Position numbers and translations under genes: made by a program. Below the pieces are notes generated by a model. That model saw only the letters and a program-made list of their open reading frames with translations. It searched no databases and was not told the origin of the DNA. Positions 9,581 through 19,182 of a stretch of DNA of 64,000 bases are shown here, one piece after another. The stretch is from Staphylococcus saccharolyticus (GTDB lineage Bacteria; Bacillota; Bacilli; Staphylococcales; Staphylococcaceae): assembly GCF_900458815.1 (NCBI RefSeq), contig NZ_UHDZ01000001.1:1984001-2048000 (forward strand). The letters are read 5' to 3'. The first letter of the stretch is position 1, and each line of letters begins with the position of its first letter.

Positions 9581-10147
9581 ATGAAAAGAATTGCAGTTTA
9601 TTGTGGCGCAAGCAAAGGTAAAGACCCTTCTTATGTTAGAGAAGCATATGAATTAGGAAAATATATGGCTGAACAAGGTTATGAACTTGTATTCGGAGCA
9701 GGATCAGTCGGCATTATGGGAGCTATTCAAGATGGTGTACTTGACCATGGCGGTAAAGCAATTGGTGTAATGCCTAAGATGTTAGATGAAAGAGAAATAA
9801 CAAGTCAAAAAGTAAGCGAATTAATTTTAGTAGATTCTATGCACGAACGTAAAAATAAAATGACTGAGTTAGCAGATGCTTTTGTAATGGCTCCAGGTGG
9901 TGCCGGTTCATTAGAAGAGTTTTTTGAAATGTACAGTTGGGCACAAATTGGTATACATCAAAAACCTATTGGTATATTTAATTTAAATGGATTCTTCGAA
10001 CCACTTCAAAACTTAATCAACCATATGATAATGGAAGGATTTATTGATGAAAAATATCAAAAATTAGCTCCTCTATATGATACTAAAGAAGCACTTATTG
10101 AAAGCCTCAATCATTACCAACCACTTGGTATACGTACATATGATTAA
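9581..10147 (+). CDS. LOG family protein (TIGR00730, YvdD-like nucleoside 5'-monophosphate phosphoribohydrolase)
   Basis: Rossmann-like protein of 188 residues similar to plant LONELY GUY and bacterial YvdD, enzymes that release a base from (cytokinin) nucleoside 5'-monophosphates. Motifs: VYCGAS at the N-terminus, the GAGSVGIMGAI loop near residue 40, MHERKNKM near residue 90 and PGGAGSLEEFFE near residue 107, the PGGxGT-type nucleotide site. AGGAGG precedes the ATG. It follows the YaiI/YqxD-type gene closely and probably shares its transcript. The physiological substrate in staphylococci is unknown. Confidence 0.9.
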   Translation: MKRIAVYCGASKGKDPSYVREAYELGKYMAEQGYELVFGAGSVGIMGAIQDGVLDHGGKAIGVMPKMLDEREITSQKVSELILVDSMHERKNKMTELADAFVMAPGGAGSLEEFFEMYSWAQIGIHQKPIGIFNLNGFFEPLQNLINHMIMEGFIDEKYQKLAPLYDTKEALIESLNHYQPLGIRTYD

Positions 10148-10178
10148 ATAGATATTGAATAAATTAAAAAAATAGAAG

Positions 10179-10224
10179 AACCCACAAATAATTTCATCTA
10201 AAGAAAACATTTGTGGGTTTTATT
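10179..10224 (+). terminator. Terminator after LOG-family gene
   Basis: AACCCACAAAT pairs with ATTTGTGGGTT, then TTATTG. It ends the 9.1-10.1 kb transcript. Confidence 0.75.
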
Positions 10225-10242
10225 GTCAGTATAATTATTAAA

Positions 10243-10830
10243 TTAGTTCATCCTTTCATTTAACTTATAACCAAGTCCTGTGTTAATTGGTTTTTGATGT
10301 TTAATTACCCTATATATTTTTTATTAACATTAATCTTATCATTCTTTGAAATATACTTATTATAATTCCATCCACTACTAAGTACGATAGTATCTAAATC
10401 AGTTACTTTTTTATCTGTTTTCATCAAACTTACATTCCTCAATAGAGATAACTTTACTATCTGATTTCAAACGACTGTATCCATCAAGTTTTACTGGAAA
10501 ACATTGTATTTATAAAACTTTGCAAATTTTATACTAGGGGTATGCTTTCATTCCACTATTGATAATTATTTGTATATCCCAAACATACTCGGCAACTTTA
10601 TTTCTGTCTTTAGTATTTTTATAATAAGCAATAAAATTGGATTCAGTCTGTTTCTTTATTTACGGGTTTCCCCAATCATGGCATCGAATTGTTAATTGAA
10701 TTCACCCCCTTTTAGTTTCATCTTTCTCCATAAATGAATATCCCCCTAAAATAATAGCTAAACACAATATTAAGCCTATAAAATTTTCTGCATACAGCTC
10801 TTCTATAATATGTAAATACTTTATATTTTA
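10243..10830 (-). pseudogene. Degraded remnant of an unrecognised gene or genes
   Basis: About 590 bases hold no intact frame. Pieces of plausible coding sequence appear on the minus strand in changing frames: a hydrophobic stretch (FIGLILCLAIILGGYSFMEKD), then VKLDGYSRLKSDSKVISIEE, then LSSGWNYNKYISKNDKINV, and finally KPINTGLGYKLNERMN before a TAA at 10243. This looks like one or two decayed small genes, the first perhaps for a membrane protein. I cannot name the family. Confidence 0.4.
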
Positions 10831-10858
10831 AATAATATTAGAATGCAGGCAACAAAAA

Positions 10859-10898
10859 ACATCTAGTTCTAACAATTTTTTAATGAAGAACTAGATGT
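10859..10898. terminator. Inverted repeat, possible terminator
   Basis: ACATCTAGTTCT pairs perfectly with AGAACTAGATGT. The A-run before it would give a T-run on the minus strand, so it could end minus-strand transcription coming from the acetyltransferase gene. Confidence 0.45.
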
Positions 10899-10974
10899 AA
10901 CTCCCTAAACATAAATCTATAGAATTTATACATAATTTATTTAAACGGTTAAATTTTAAGCTTAATAACTAAAA

Positions 10975-11091
10975 TTAATCGCACTTACGAAGGTAATACA
11001 TCGTAATCAATGTTTTTCCATAAAATTCTAAATCAATTCTTTTAATAGCTGATAGTTGAACTGATAAGCTAAAAATTTCTGTATCACTCAT
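10975..11091 (-). CDS. Possible 38-residue ORF
   Basis: An ATG-to-TAA frame begins MSDTEIFSLSVQLSAIKRID, just downstream of the acetyltransferase gene. No ribosome binding site is at the right distance and I recognise no family. It could be the remnant of a longer gene. Confidence 0.2.
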   Translation of the reverse strand: MSDTEIFSLSVQLSAIKRIDLEFYGKTLITMYYLRKCD

Positions 11092-11104
11092 GATTGCGTA
11101 AGAA

Positions 11105-11668
11105 CTACTCACCTTCACTTTGTGAAGGAAGTAGTTCTATATAATATCTAACATGTCGTTTGAGGGGATGGTATTTACTTAGGTTTGGGAATTCGAAGTT
11201 ATCTAAGAAAGTCATTCCAATTTTTTCCATGACTTTCCTAGAAGGTAAATTGTTCTCAGAAGTAAAACTATAAATTTCTGTAATTCCTTTTTCTTTAGCA
11301 TATTTTATTACAGCTTTTGCGCCTTCTGTTGCTATGCCATTTCCCCATACTTCAGGTATTAATCTCCAACCTATTTCATAGAATGGCAATTCTTTAAAAG
11401 GATATTTACTACCTTTAGGTATGTAATTCACACCAATAAAACCTAGCCATTCTCCCGTTTCCTTAAGTTCTACAGCAAATAAACCAACACCTTTTTCTTT
11501 TAAAATATCATCCATCCTTTGCATATCTATCTCTGACCGACGATAACTCAGTAAACTAGGAAAATATCTGCGTACTTGGGGGTTAGCGTTCATTTTTTGA
11601 AAAGGTAATAAATCTTTATCTTCCCAATCTCTCAATCTCAAACGTTCAGTTTCAATATAAACTACCAT
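11105..11668 (-). CDS. GNAT acetyltransferase, RimJ/RimL type
   Basis: 187 residues with the RimJ/RimL-like N-terminus (IETERLRLRDWEDKDL), the acetyl-CoA loop region (EVWGNGIATEGAKAVIKYA) and the late ENNLPSRKVMEKIGM motif typical of N-acetyltransferases that act on protein N-termini or small amines. The ATG preceded by GGAG at eight bases is chosen over a GTG three codons upstream. The substrate cannot be told from sequence. Confidence 0.88.
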   Translation of the reverse strand: MVVYIETERLRLRDWEDKDLLPFQKMNANPQVRRYFPSLLSYRRSEIDMQRMDDILKEKGVGLFAVELKETGEWLGFIGVNYIPKGSKYPFKELPFYEIGWRLIPEVWGNGIATEGAKAVIKYAKEKGITEIYSFTSENNLPSRKVMEKIGMTFLDNFEFPNLSKYHPLKRHVRYYIELLPSQSEGE

Positions 11669-11793
11669 GTTAAACACTCCATTTTACCGAAAATGCTTAT
11701 TTTGTCTATATTTTAATATAAAATTAACGCGTTATGAAGTTTTTAACTCAACTCAAACCGCGCTAAATAATCAATACTTATAAAAATAATAGC

Positions 11794-12090
11794 CTAATCT
11801 TTAGAAATATAACTAATTAATTCAACATGTACTGGAATTTCTTTAAGACAATCACGTTGGTCTTTTGGTGCTGTAAATGTTGCATCAATAAAATCATTTT
11901 GGTTATTTAAGTGATATGTTGCAACAAAAGTATCTGTACCTGACTCAAAATTTGGTAAATGTGCAATCACACGTTTTATTTCACTCGTTGAATTTACAAT
12001 TGTACGACCAGTAATATTTTCTAACTCACGACCTAGTTCAGGAAGGGTTAACTTTTTACCTTCTAAAATATCAAAATCTTGTTCATGCAT
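11794..12090 (-). CDS. Conserved hypothetical protein, 98 residues
   Basis: A clean small frame with a strong GAGGAGAG ribosome binding site. The protein is acidic, has no membrane segment or signal peptide, and looks soluble and globular. I recognise it only as a staphylococcal hypothetical; no function is proposed. It is flanked by a GNAT gene and a lipoprotein gene and appears to be transcribed alone. Confidence 0.75.
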   Translation of the reverse strand: MHEQDFDILEGKKLTLPELGRELENITGRTIVNSTSEIKRVIAHLPNFESGTDTFVATYHLNNQNDFIDATFTAPKDQRDCLKEIPVHVELISYISKD

Positions 12091-12290
12091 CGTTCATCTC
12101 TCCTCTTAAAGATGTGAGATATTCACCATCTTACTTTATTTTAAATTCACACTTATCATTTATTAATACTATTTAATCCTAATTTATCAATAACCATACC
12201 CTTATCAAAGTCCCATCAAACGTTCGAGTTTATGATATGTATTAATGAGATTGATTATTAGTACTAATACTTTGATTTGCTGAATTACTC

Positions 12291-12632
12291 TTAGCATTTT
12301 TGTTTGATGGTTGATGATTGTTCTGAATTATGTGTTGATGCCTTGTTTAATTGATTGTCTTTACTAGAATTGGAATCACTCTTTTGATTGTCTTTGGAAG
12401 ATTTACTTGATGAATCTTCAGATGGTAATTCATTCACATCCTTTTGAAGACTATCTTGTTTATCTTTAAGTTTATCTTTCTGATCTTGTAAATCTTTCTT
12501 TTGTTTTTTTAAATCTTTATTCTCTTTCTCTAATTGATCAATGCTTTTTTCTAAAGAAACTTTTTCGTTACTTTTACCACATGCTGTTAACATTAAAGTT
12601 GAGGCTAAGAGTAAAGCTAACCATTTTTTCAT
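12291..12632 (-). CDS. Predicted lipoprotein with coiled coil; C-terminus may be frameshifted
   Basis: MKKWLALLLASTLMLTACGKS is a typical lipoprotein signal with the LTAC lipobox. Next come a Lys/Glu/Asp/Gln-rich coiled coil (about residues 28-65) and a Ser/Asn/Lys-rich low-complexity tail. The frame stops at 12291. Shifting frame near 12320 gives a further polar, compositionally matching tail (PSNKNAKSNSANQSIST) to a TAA at 12242, so the original protein may have been about 15 residues longer. Low-complexity tails tolerate such a change. Function unknown. Confidence 0.7.
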   Translation of the reverse strand: MKKWLALLLASTLMLTACGKSNEKVSLEKSIDQLEKENKDLKKQKKDLQDQKDKLKDKQDSLQKDVNELPSEDSSSKSSKDNQKSDSNSSKDNQLNKASTHNSEQSSTIKQKC

Positions 12633-12704
12633 GATAGACTCCTTTGTATGTACTTATAAATACAATTTATTTTAACATGCTTTTTTAATTTAATCATTTT
12701 TTAC

Positions 12705-13145
12705 CTATAAATTTTTAGTCATTTTAAGATGCGCCGTTTGATAACCTAACTTTTGATTGAGCGCTATCATATTATCATTATTATTTCTCACAGTAACCTC
12801 TATTGCTATTGCTCCAACATCTTTAGCCCATATTTCAAGATAACGTTTTAACTGAGTTTCAATCCCCTGCTTTCTATACTTTGGCACAACATATAACACT
12901 TCTATTTGTACAACTTTCATTTGTGATTCATAATGTCCCCAAATAAATCCTTTGAATCAACTATTACCTTCACATACCACTATCTTATCATTTGTATATT
13001 TTAATCTTACGATAATCATTTCATATCTTAAAGTAATGGATGTTGCGATTACTTGATAATTCAACCCATCTTCAGCAATCAAATTCTCATGTACTGATGT
13101 GATTTCATTAATCCACTTGTTATCTTTAAGAGAAACACATCTCAA
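12705..13145 (-). pseudogene. GNAT acetyltransferase with in-frame TGA
   Basis: Two frames are really one: 62 residues, a TGA at 12957-12959, then 83 residues in the same phase. The second part has the GNAT core: VLYVVPKYRKQGIETQLKRY is the acetyl-CoA binding motif, followed by VRNNNDNMIALNQKLGYQ. The intact protein would be about 146 residues. A single-base nonsense change inactivates the full-length product. Confidence 0.75.
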
Positions 13146-13286
13146 TATTAAGTCACCTCTGTTGCTAATGAAATTTGTTGCAGTTCTATGATATGATTAG
13201 TCATATTAACATGTCACTTATATCACTTTATAACTTTGCAGTTTCACTCTTATTTTTTATAGAGAATGAAGGAGCACGGAATTATC

Positions 13287-13967
13287 ATGAAATCGACAGC
13301 GCAATTAACAAAAGAGAATAATGCAAAATCGCTACGTCTTAATAATACTGATCGCGAAATATTCGAAAATTACATGACTTACGTGCGTGCCGACTTAAGT
13401 GTTAATCCACATGATTCAGAACTTATGCTTAATCACACTTTAAAACATTTAATTCGCGCTGAAGATACTGGAATGCTGGCAATGGAATTCTTTGATCATG
13501 ATCCTAAAGCGCATGCCAAAAAGGAAATTAAAGCACTCCCAAATGAAACATTTAAAAATATTTTTAAATATATCACTCATAATTTTATCTTTTTAATAGG
13601 TATCTTCTGTTTCTTAAAAGGATTAATTGGTTTTTTTATAGGTGGAGATAGTAACTTTTTATATTTCTATACATTTCCAATTACTGTTGTTATTGGACTT
13701 TTTATTATTTTCTTATTCATATGGATGAGTTTTAAGACCATACAACTTCAATGCTTTAATAACTCCTATTGGATATGGTGGTTAACATATGGAATAATAG
13801 CTTTACTCTTAGTCGTCGCGCTCTTCTACGTATTTTTTATACCGCAATCATTTTTAGCTTTTGGCCCTTATATTAATGTAAGTAACTGGACTTTCATCAT
13901 TATTGCTATGATTATCACACCCATTGCTTTTTATGTTAATCATTATTTCTATAATAGAGATAGCTAA
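13287..13967 (+). CDS. DUF1129-like membrane protein
   Basis: A 226-residue protein with a soluble N-terminal region of about 90 residues (Asn/Lys/Glu-rich, containing a YVRADLSV segment) followed by four membrane helices. The layout matches the DUF1129 family of Firmicute membrane proteins of unknown role. I prefer the ATG at 13287 with AAGGAG 12 bases upstream; the ATG at 13266 has no ribosome binding site. It is followed by a terminator shared with the convergent gene. Confidence 0.75.
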   Translation: MKSTAQLTKENNAKSLRLNNTDREIFENYMTYVRADLSVNPHDSELMLNHTLKHLIRAEDTGMLAMEFFDHDPKAHAKKEIKALPNETFKNIFKYITHNFIFLIGIFCFLKGLIGFFIGGDSNFLYFYTFPITVVIGLFIIFLFIWMSFKTIQLQCFNNSYWIWWLTYGIIALLLVVALFYVFFIPQSFLAFGPYINVSNWTFIIIAMIITPIAFYVNHYFYNRDS

Positions 13968-13980
13968 TACACGGATTTAA

Positions 13981-14024
13981 AAAAGACTTACTCTTAGAAC
14001 ACTTCAACCAAGGGTAAGTCTTTT
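13981..14024. terminator. Bidirectional terminator
   Basis: AAAAGACTTACTCT pairs with AGGGTAAGTCTTTT between convergent genes. It supplies a U-run in either direction. Confidence 0.8.
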
Positions 14025-14027
14025 AAT

Positions 14028-14516
14028 TTAATTTATTAAAAATATATCCACAACAAACCATACTACCATTATAAACATAATTATTCCTTGAGCTACGCTA
14101 CTTGCTAAAAAGGCTATCACCGAGCCAAAACTTACTTTAAAAGCATGCACAATGTCAAATCCTTGAATTAATTCAACAATAAATACAGCAACAAATGGAA
14201 CGATAATGATGCCAAATGGCGGAAAGACAAAGCACCCCACTATAACTCCGATAAGTGCGATATACTCCCCAATTTTAGTACCACCAAAACGACTAACAAA
14301 ATACTTATTCATCACAAAATCTGCGATTAGAATAAAAATTGTGAAAATAGTCACCGCAACATAAAACACCCATGATAAACGACCATCATGAAACCCAATT
14401 TTATAAATTAAAAAACCTACCCATAACATTAATAATGATGGAATGATAGGTTTAATTAAACCAACAAAGGCTAAGATAAATGCTAAGATGATAAGCACCC
14501 ACAATACTACTGTCAT
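14028..14516 (-). CDS. DUF456 family membrane protein
   Basis: 162 residues with about five hydrophobic segments. The Gly/Pro-rich central loops (SRFGGTKIGEYIALIGVIVG and VFPPFGIIIVPFVAVFIVEL) are the hallmark of DUF456 (YqgC-like) proteins. Function unknown. It lies six bases downstream of the sugar-efflux transporter gene and is probably cotranscribed. Confidence 0.8.
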   Translation of the reverse strand: MTVVLWVLIILAFILAFVGLIKPIIPSLLMLWVGFLIYKIGFHDGRLSWVFYVAVTIFTIFILIADFVMNKYFVSRFGGTKIGEYIALIGVIVGCFVFPPFGIIIVPFVAVFIVELIQGFDIVHAFKVSFGSVIAFLASSVAQGIIMFIMVVWFVVDIFLIN

Positions 14517-14522
14517 TTTTAT

Positions 14523-15731
14523 CTACTCCACATCTTCTTTAGTAATTTTTTGGTCTTTCGTGAAAAATATCAATATCATGCCTAATAAAATTGAGCTTGC
14601 TGAAACAAAGAATACATTTTCCAAACCAACCCAGTGACTCATTGCACCACCTAATAAATTCCCACACAATTGCCCTATCACCATAGCATTAGCAAAAAGT
14701 GTAGAAGCATAACCTGGTAAATCAGGCAAAATATCTTGAAAATAACTAATACCTAGTCCCAATAGTATAGCCAAAAAGATGGCTAAACAAACTTGTCCTA
14801 CTAGCATCATATAAAAGCTTTTAAAAATGCCTATACTAAAGTAAAACGCTCCGCCAAATATCGAACCTGTAATAAGTAGCGCTCGAGTAGATAATTTAGC
14901 AGATAAAATACCTAATATGACCATAAATGGTACTTCCAACCCTGCGCATAAACTAGCTAAGTATCCTACATAGCTATCTTTTTCATGTAAGTAATCAGTT
15001 ACAAATAATGGCATATTCATTGTGTACATCCATTGACCAATGTGCAATAGAATAAATGCGATAAATGGTATAAATAGTGATTGATCTTTAAACATATTGG
15101 GTGCTGACTTTTCAACATGTTGTTGATCAGATATTTGATTTTCAATTGGTAAATTTTTATAAAAGAATACTTGCAAAATTAATGTAAACAAAATAATTGC
15201 TACTGTTCCACCAAATAAACCCGAATACCCTTTTAATTCAATTAATTGTGAACCTATGAAAGGTCCAAATAAAAATCCTAGTGAAAACATAGAACGCAAC
15301 ACAGTATTTGCAAACTTTGCTCGATCTTTGGAACTAGAAATGTTAATCGATTCTCTTGCTGAAGCATATAATTGAGGCATCGCAGGCGCAAATAAACCTT
15401 GGAATAAGGCATACAAAATGATAAATAACCATATCTGATGAATATAAAAGTATATTGAAAAACTAATTGCACCCATCAATAATGCAGTGATAATTAATAC
15501 TTTCCTATTGATATTATGAGTATCGGAAAATCTAGCTATGATTGAATTAACTGTAAACTGACTTATTGCAGCCAGCGCTAGTAAGACACCGTATTGTGTT
15601 GTGGTCATACCTAAATCTTTTGTAGCAAATAAAACTAAGAAAGGTACTGTAACAGCTATGCCCATACCAAGTAATAACATATTTACAACAAATAATTTGT
15701 AGTTCTTTATTTGTAATAACGCTGTAAACAT
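14523..15731 (-). CDS. Major facilitator superfamily sugar efflux transporter (SET type)
   Basis: 402 residues, 12 predicted membrane helices in two halves of six. The IARFSDTHNINRKVLI loop between helices 2 and 3 is the MFS motif A region. Overall resemblance is to the SET sugar efflux group (SetA/SetB, proton-driven export of sugars or glycosides), not NorA. It precedes a DUF456 gene on the same strand and follows a LysR-type regulator gene that may control it. The substrate is uncertain. Confidence 0.8.
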   Translation of the reverse strand: MFTALLQIKNYKLFVVNMLLLGMGIAVTVPFLVLFATKDLGMTTTQYGVLLALAAISQFTVNSIIARFSDTHNINRKVLIITALLMGAISFSIYFYIHQIWLFIILYALFQGLFAPAMPQLYASARESINISSSKDRAKFANTVLRSMFSLGFLFGPFIGSQLIELKGYSGLFGGTVAIILFTLILQVFFYKNLPIENQISDQQHVEKSAPNMFKDQSLFIPFIAFILLHIGQWMYTMNMPLFVTDYLHEKDSYVGYLASLCAGLEVPFMVILGILSAKLSTRALLITGSIFGGAFYFSIGIFKSFYMMLVGQVCLAIFLAILLGLGISYFQDILPDLPGYASTLFANAMVIGQLCGNLLGGAMSHWVGLENVFFVSASSILLGMILIFFTKDQKITKEDVE

Positions 15732-15819
15732 CGTGTCAACCTCTATTCTATCTTAAAAATTGCTTTGTATTATTCTATCAAAAAACGTATCAAATGGCGT
15801 TTCTCATTGCATCAAATTA

Positions 15820-16671
15820 TCATATAAAATTCAACATTAAATTAACAAAAGAATCAACTTGAGGAAGTTGTAGCATACTCGCGTCGTAACTCATATATGT
15901 CGACCGGATAAGTGATTCTTTATCAATCTTTACTTTCTCAAATTCAAACATATTTTTATCAATATTTTTCATCATAATTTCTGGTAATATCGTGACACCT
16001 ACACCACTCAATAACATTTCTTTACATGTAGCAACTTGATCGACAGTGATTGTTGCATGATAATCTAGTCCTAAATTGTCGTTATACCATTGCTTTATTT
16101 GATTGATATAAATAGGATCAGCTTGAAATTCAATAAATGGTAATTTTGTCACTTCTTCTTTACGATCTTTTGGATAAATGAAATAATGCTCATCGTTGAA
16201 TAGATGTATGTTAGTTAAGTTCATTACTTTATTACCACGTGTAATCATTACATGATAATCTCGATGATTTGCTTTAATTTGTTCAGTGGAACCTACCTGT
16301 ACTTGTATTTCTACATTAGGAAATTGAGTGTTATAAAGACTCAACACTTCAGGTAACAATGTTTGTCCAATAAGAGATGAACACCCTATTGAAATTGTGC
16401 CGTTAACCTCACCAATATGCGCTTGCATTTTATCAAAAAATAACCGTTCTCGCTTTAACATATCTCTCGCATGCTCAATAATCATTGCACCTTCTGTTGT
16501 GGTAATCAGTTGCTTCTTAGTACGTATAAATATTTCAACTCCAAAAGAACTTTCTATTGCTTTTAATCGTTGAGTTACAGCTGGTTGCGATATATATAAT
16601 ATTTCTGCTGCTTTTCGCAAAGTTTTTGTTTCATCTAATGTTATGAGTAAACGGTAATCATCTATTTTCAT
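15820..16671 (-). CDS. LysR-family transcriptional regulator
   Basis: 283 residues. The N-terminal winged helix (residues 1-60, TLRKAAEILYISQPAVTQRLKAIE as recognition region) is typical of LysR regulators, followed by a periplasmic-binding-like effector domain. It resembles CysL/CynR-type members. It is on the same strand as and just upstream of the SET-type transporter gene, so a link is plausible, but LysR targets are usually divergent and none is present here. The inducer is unknown. Confidence 0.88.
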   Translation of the reverse strand: MKIDDYRLLITLDETKTLRKAAEILYISQPAVTQRLKAIESSFGVEIFIRTKKQLITTTEGAMIIEHARDMLKRERLFFDKMQAHIGEVNGTISIGCSSLIGQTLLPEVLSLYNTQFPNVEIQVQVGSTEQIKANHRDYHVMITRGNKVMNLTNIHLFNDEHYFIYPKDRKEEVTKLPFIEFQADPIYINQIKQWYNDNLGLDYHATITVDQVATCKEMLLSGVGVTILPEIMMKNIDKNMFEFEKVKIDKESLIRSTYMSYDASMLQLPQVDSFVNLMLNFI

Positions 16672-16777
16672 AGCGTCCCCCTATTATATCTGATCTACAA
16701 TCTTTGCTATGATTTTTAGCTTTAATAATCTTTTATTCTAACTAAATTTTTACTTTAAATTATATTTAATGTCGGCG

Positions 16778-17371
16778 CTATTTGTGTTTAGGTTTTGATT
16801 TAAAAGGCCGTTTGTACTTCATCTTTTGAGCTTTACGATTAATCTTATTGTAACAGTGCATCACTTTTTCTTGGAGTTCGGAAAAGTTTTCTTCAATTTC
16901 AATCATTAGTTGATGGGCTATAATGTAAGCTTCGTGGTATTGCTTTTTAGAAATTTGTTTATTTTGCAATGCGTACATTAAATCATCTTCATCAACCAGT
17001 TCGTACTCTCCATTAGGTAGTACGAGGACATCCAAACATAAATCTATTGTTCGTGCGTTTCCCTTTTGAGTAATATTCTTTATATTAATATCGAAATAAT
17101 ATTCTAGCGGATTCCCCATATTATCAAACATAACAGTTATACTATATCGCTTTTTTTCTGGTAGTATTTGTAACCATTTATAATTGTCATCTGCGACTAT
17201 TATGTTTTGTCCAACTACCGTCACCTCTAAAGGCTCACGAACCTTTTTCATCGTGACCAAGCCTATAATACCTTTAAATCTATTATTATTAACTTTAACC
17301 TCTGTATATTCTCTCTCTATCAGGCGACGCCAGTGACGTTTGTCTATATATTTTACTTTCACAGTCACCAA
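16778..17371 (-). CDS. DUF402-like hypothetical protein
   Basis: 197 residues. The segment KWLQILPEKKRYSITVMFDNMGNPLEYYFDI followed by DLCLDVLVLPNGEYELVDEDDL is the pattern of DUF402 proteins (FomD/Ntdp-like, some of which hydrolyse nucleoside di- and triphosphates with metal-binding Asp residues). The tail is rich in Lys and Arg. A specific activity cannot be assigned. Confidence 0.7.
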   Translation of the reverse strand: MVTVKVKYIDKRHWRRLIEREYTEVKVNNNRFKGIIGLVTMKKVREPLEVTVVGQNIIVADDNYKWLQILPEKKRYSITVMFDNMGNPLEYYFDINIKNITQKGNARTIDLCLDVLVLPNGEYELVDEDDLMYALQNKQISKKQYHEAYIIAHQLMIEIEENFSELQEKVMHCYNKINRKAQKMKYKRPFKSKPKHK

Positions 17372-17572
17372 CTCCTTGCTTTTATTATATTAAACTGGTT
17401 TATTAATGTCATCTTATGTCTTAGATAAATGACGCTTACATAAATGTGCTCATTAAATCATTAAAACTATTTTACTATAGATTGATGTATTTTACTTAAA
17501 ATAGATAGAAATACTATGTTTTGATATATGCATACTGAAATTTTATAAAAAATAGATGTAAGTACAAAAAAT

Positions 17573-17617
17573 CAAGTAACGAGTGACAAAGTCATTAACT
17601 CTGTCACTCGTTACTTG
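17573..17617 (-). terminator. Terminator of the hmp transcript
   Basis: A perfect 16-bp stem (CAAGTAACGAGTGACA with its complement) around a 13-base loop, followed on the minus strand by a T-run. The rest of 17372-17661 shows nothing I can identify. Confidence 0.8.
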
Positions 17618-17661
17618 TTAGAATATAAATTTTATTAATGATGAGACAATTATTTAAAACT

Positions 17662-17847
17662 CTATTGGGCTTGATGTCGTTTTTTCTTAATAGTTAAGTA
17701 CTTTAAACCTAAAGCAAATAAACCGTAGCCTAAAATACCTTGCATCAATGATTTGCACAAGGCTTTATCAGTTGTTAGACGACCAGAAATAAACGTACTT
17801 ACTATATAAAGAAAAAATACTTTGACATATCTTGTATTTATTTTCAT
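17662..17847 (-). CDS. Small membrane protein downstream of hmp
   Basis: 61 residues with two hydrophobic stretches (VFFLYIVSTFISG and GILGYGLFALGLKYL) and a basic tail. AAGAAGG lies seven bases before the ATG, so this start is preferred over one overlapping hmp. Only 20 bases separate it from the hmp stop, so it likely shares the transcript. No family recognised. Confidence 0.6.
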   Translation of the reverse strand: MKINTRYVKVFFLYIVSTFISGRLTTDKALCKSLMQGILGYGLFALGLKYLTIKKKRHQAQ

Positions 17848-17866
17848 TGTATGACCTTCTTTAAAA

Positions 17867-19012
17867 TTAAACTTGAACACTTAAACGTGGAATAAATGTT
17901 TCGAAATGAACATGATTCATATCGTAATTTAATTCTTTAAGAGAATTTATAATTGAATGTAAGAAACTTGTACCACCACAAATATAAATTTCTGGTTGTT
18001 CACTTAAATATTGTTCTAATTCTTTAGTTTCTAAATAGCCTTCTTTATCATTTACATGTAAATGTAAATGAGCTTGTTCATGGTTTGCTGTAATATCATT
18101 TAGTTTTTGAGCAAATGGACGTTCATCTTCAGTTACAACCGCTTGAATCATTTGGGTTGGAATATTTAATAAAGACGCTTTTTTATACATTGAAACTAAT
18201 GGTGTCATACCTACACCTGAACCAATAAACAATTGAGGTCTTTCTGTATTTTCTATTGAAAAACCACCAACAGGAGCAGATAAATTAATCATGTCACCTT
18301 CTGATATTTCATCATGTAAAATTGTTGAAACTTCACCCTCATGTTCAGTAGTCACATCTCGTTTCACACCAAATACTAAGTGATTATCGTCTCCATCTAC
18401 AATTGAATAATGACGTTTAGCTCTGTATGGTAACTTTTCACTAGAAACATCTACGGTGATGTATTGACCTGGTTCGAATTGACTTAGATCATAATCATTA
18501 GATTCAACAGTGAAAGATTTGATATCACTTGTTTCTTGTGTGATATTTGTGATTTTAAATGGTTTAAAACCTTTCCATAACATTTGGTCGTAAATATCTT
18601 GCTCTAATTTGATAAATACATCTGCTATATCACCATATGCTTTTGCCCATGTTTGAATAACTGGGTCATCACTTTCTAAACCTGTCACATCTTGAATTGC
18701 GGCTAGTAAATTTTCTCCTACGATTGGATAATGTTCCGGATACACTTGTAAAGCACAGTGTTTATGTGCTACAGGCATAATTGCTGGTTTAATTGCACCT
18801 AGATTATTGATATTCATTGCTGCAGCTAAAACCGCTTGTGCTAATGCTGTAGATTGCATACCTTTCTTTTGGTTTGTTTGGTTAAACATATTTAATAACT
18901 CTGGGTGAGCTTTAAACATCTTCGGATAGAAAATTAAAGTAATTTCAGTTCCTTTATCTTGTAATAATGGTACAGTTTGTTTGATTATATCTTGCTCTTG
19001 TTCAGTTAGCAT
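17867..19012 (-). CDS. hmp: Flavohemoprotein Hmp, nitric oxide dioxygenase
   Basis: Converts NO and O2 to nitrate using NAD(P)H. The globin domain (residues 1-137) has the distal Tyr29 and proximal His85 expected from E. coli Hmp. It is followed by the FAD domain (RHYSI near residue 202) and the NAD domain (GSGVGMTPL near 268, ICGGTSFL near 346). Length is usual for staphylococci. It is divergent from scdA across a 170-base intergenic region, pairing NO removal with iron-sulfur repair. That arrangement suggests shared control by a redox or NO-responsive regulator such as SrrAB, but I see no certain site. Confidence 0.96.
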   Translation of the reverse strand: MLTEQEQDIIKQTVPLLQDKGTEITLIFYPKMFKAHPELLNMFNQTNQKKGMQSTALAQAVLAAAMNINNLGAIKPAIMPVAHKHCALQVYPEHYPIVGENLLAAIQDVTGLESDDPVIQTWAKAYGDIADVFIKLEQDIYDQMLWKGFKPFKITNITQETSDIKSFTVESNDYDLSQFEPGQYITVDVSSEKLPYRAKRHYSIVDGDDNHLVFGVKRDVTTEHEGEVSTILHDEISEGDMINLSAPVGGFSIENTERPQLFIGSGVGMTPLVSMYKKASLLNIPTQMIQAVVTEDERPFAQKLNDITANHEQAHLHLHVNDKEGYLETKELEQYLSEQPEIYICGGTSFLHSIINSLKELNYDMNHVHFETFIPRLSVQV

Positions 19013-19182
19013 GATTCATTCCTCCCTCTTTTTTAATTATGGTAGGAATCATACTTAATTTCAAAGGATGAATTTATGAATTGTAAACTTTTTTAAAATT
19101 ATTGAATATTTTATGAAGTTTATCTTTATGATTGATTCAATATTTTAATTTTCAATTATACTGAAATTTAAGGAGGGTTATT

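Noticed and set aside
14523..15731. NorA multidrug efflux pump
   Set aside because: The protein is MFS, but its N-terminus and loops do not match NorA; it fits the SET sugar efflux group better.
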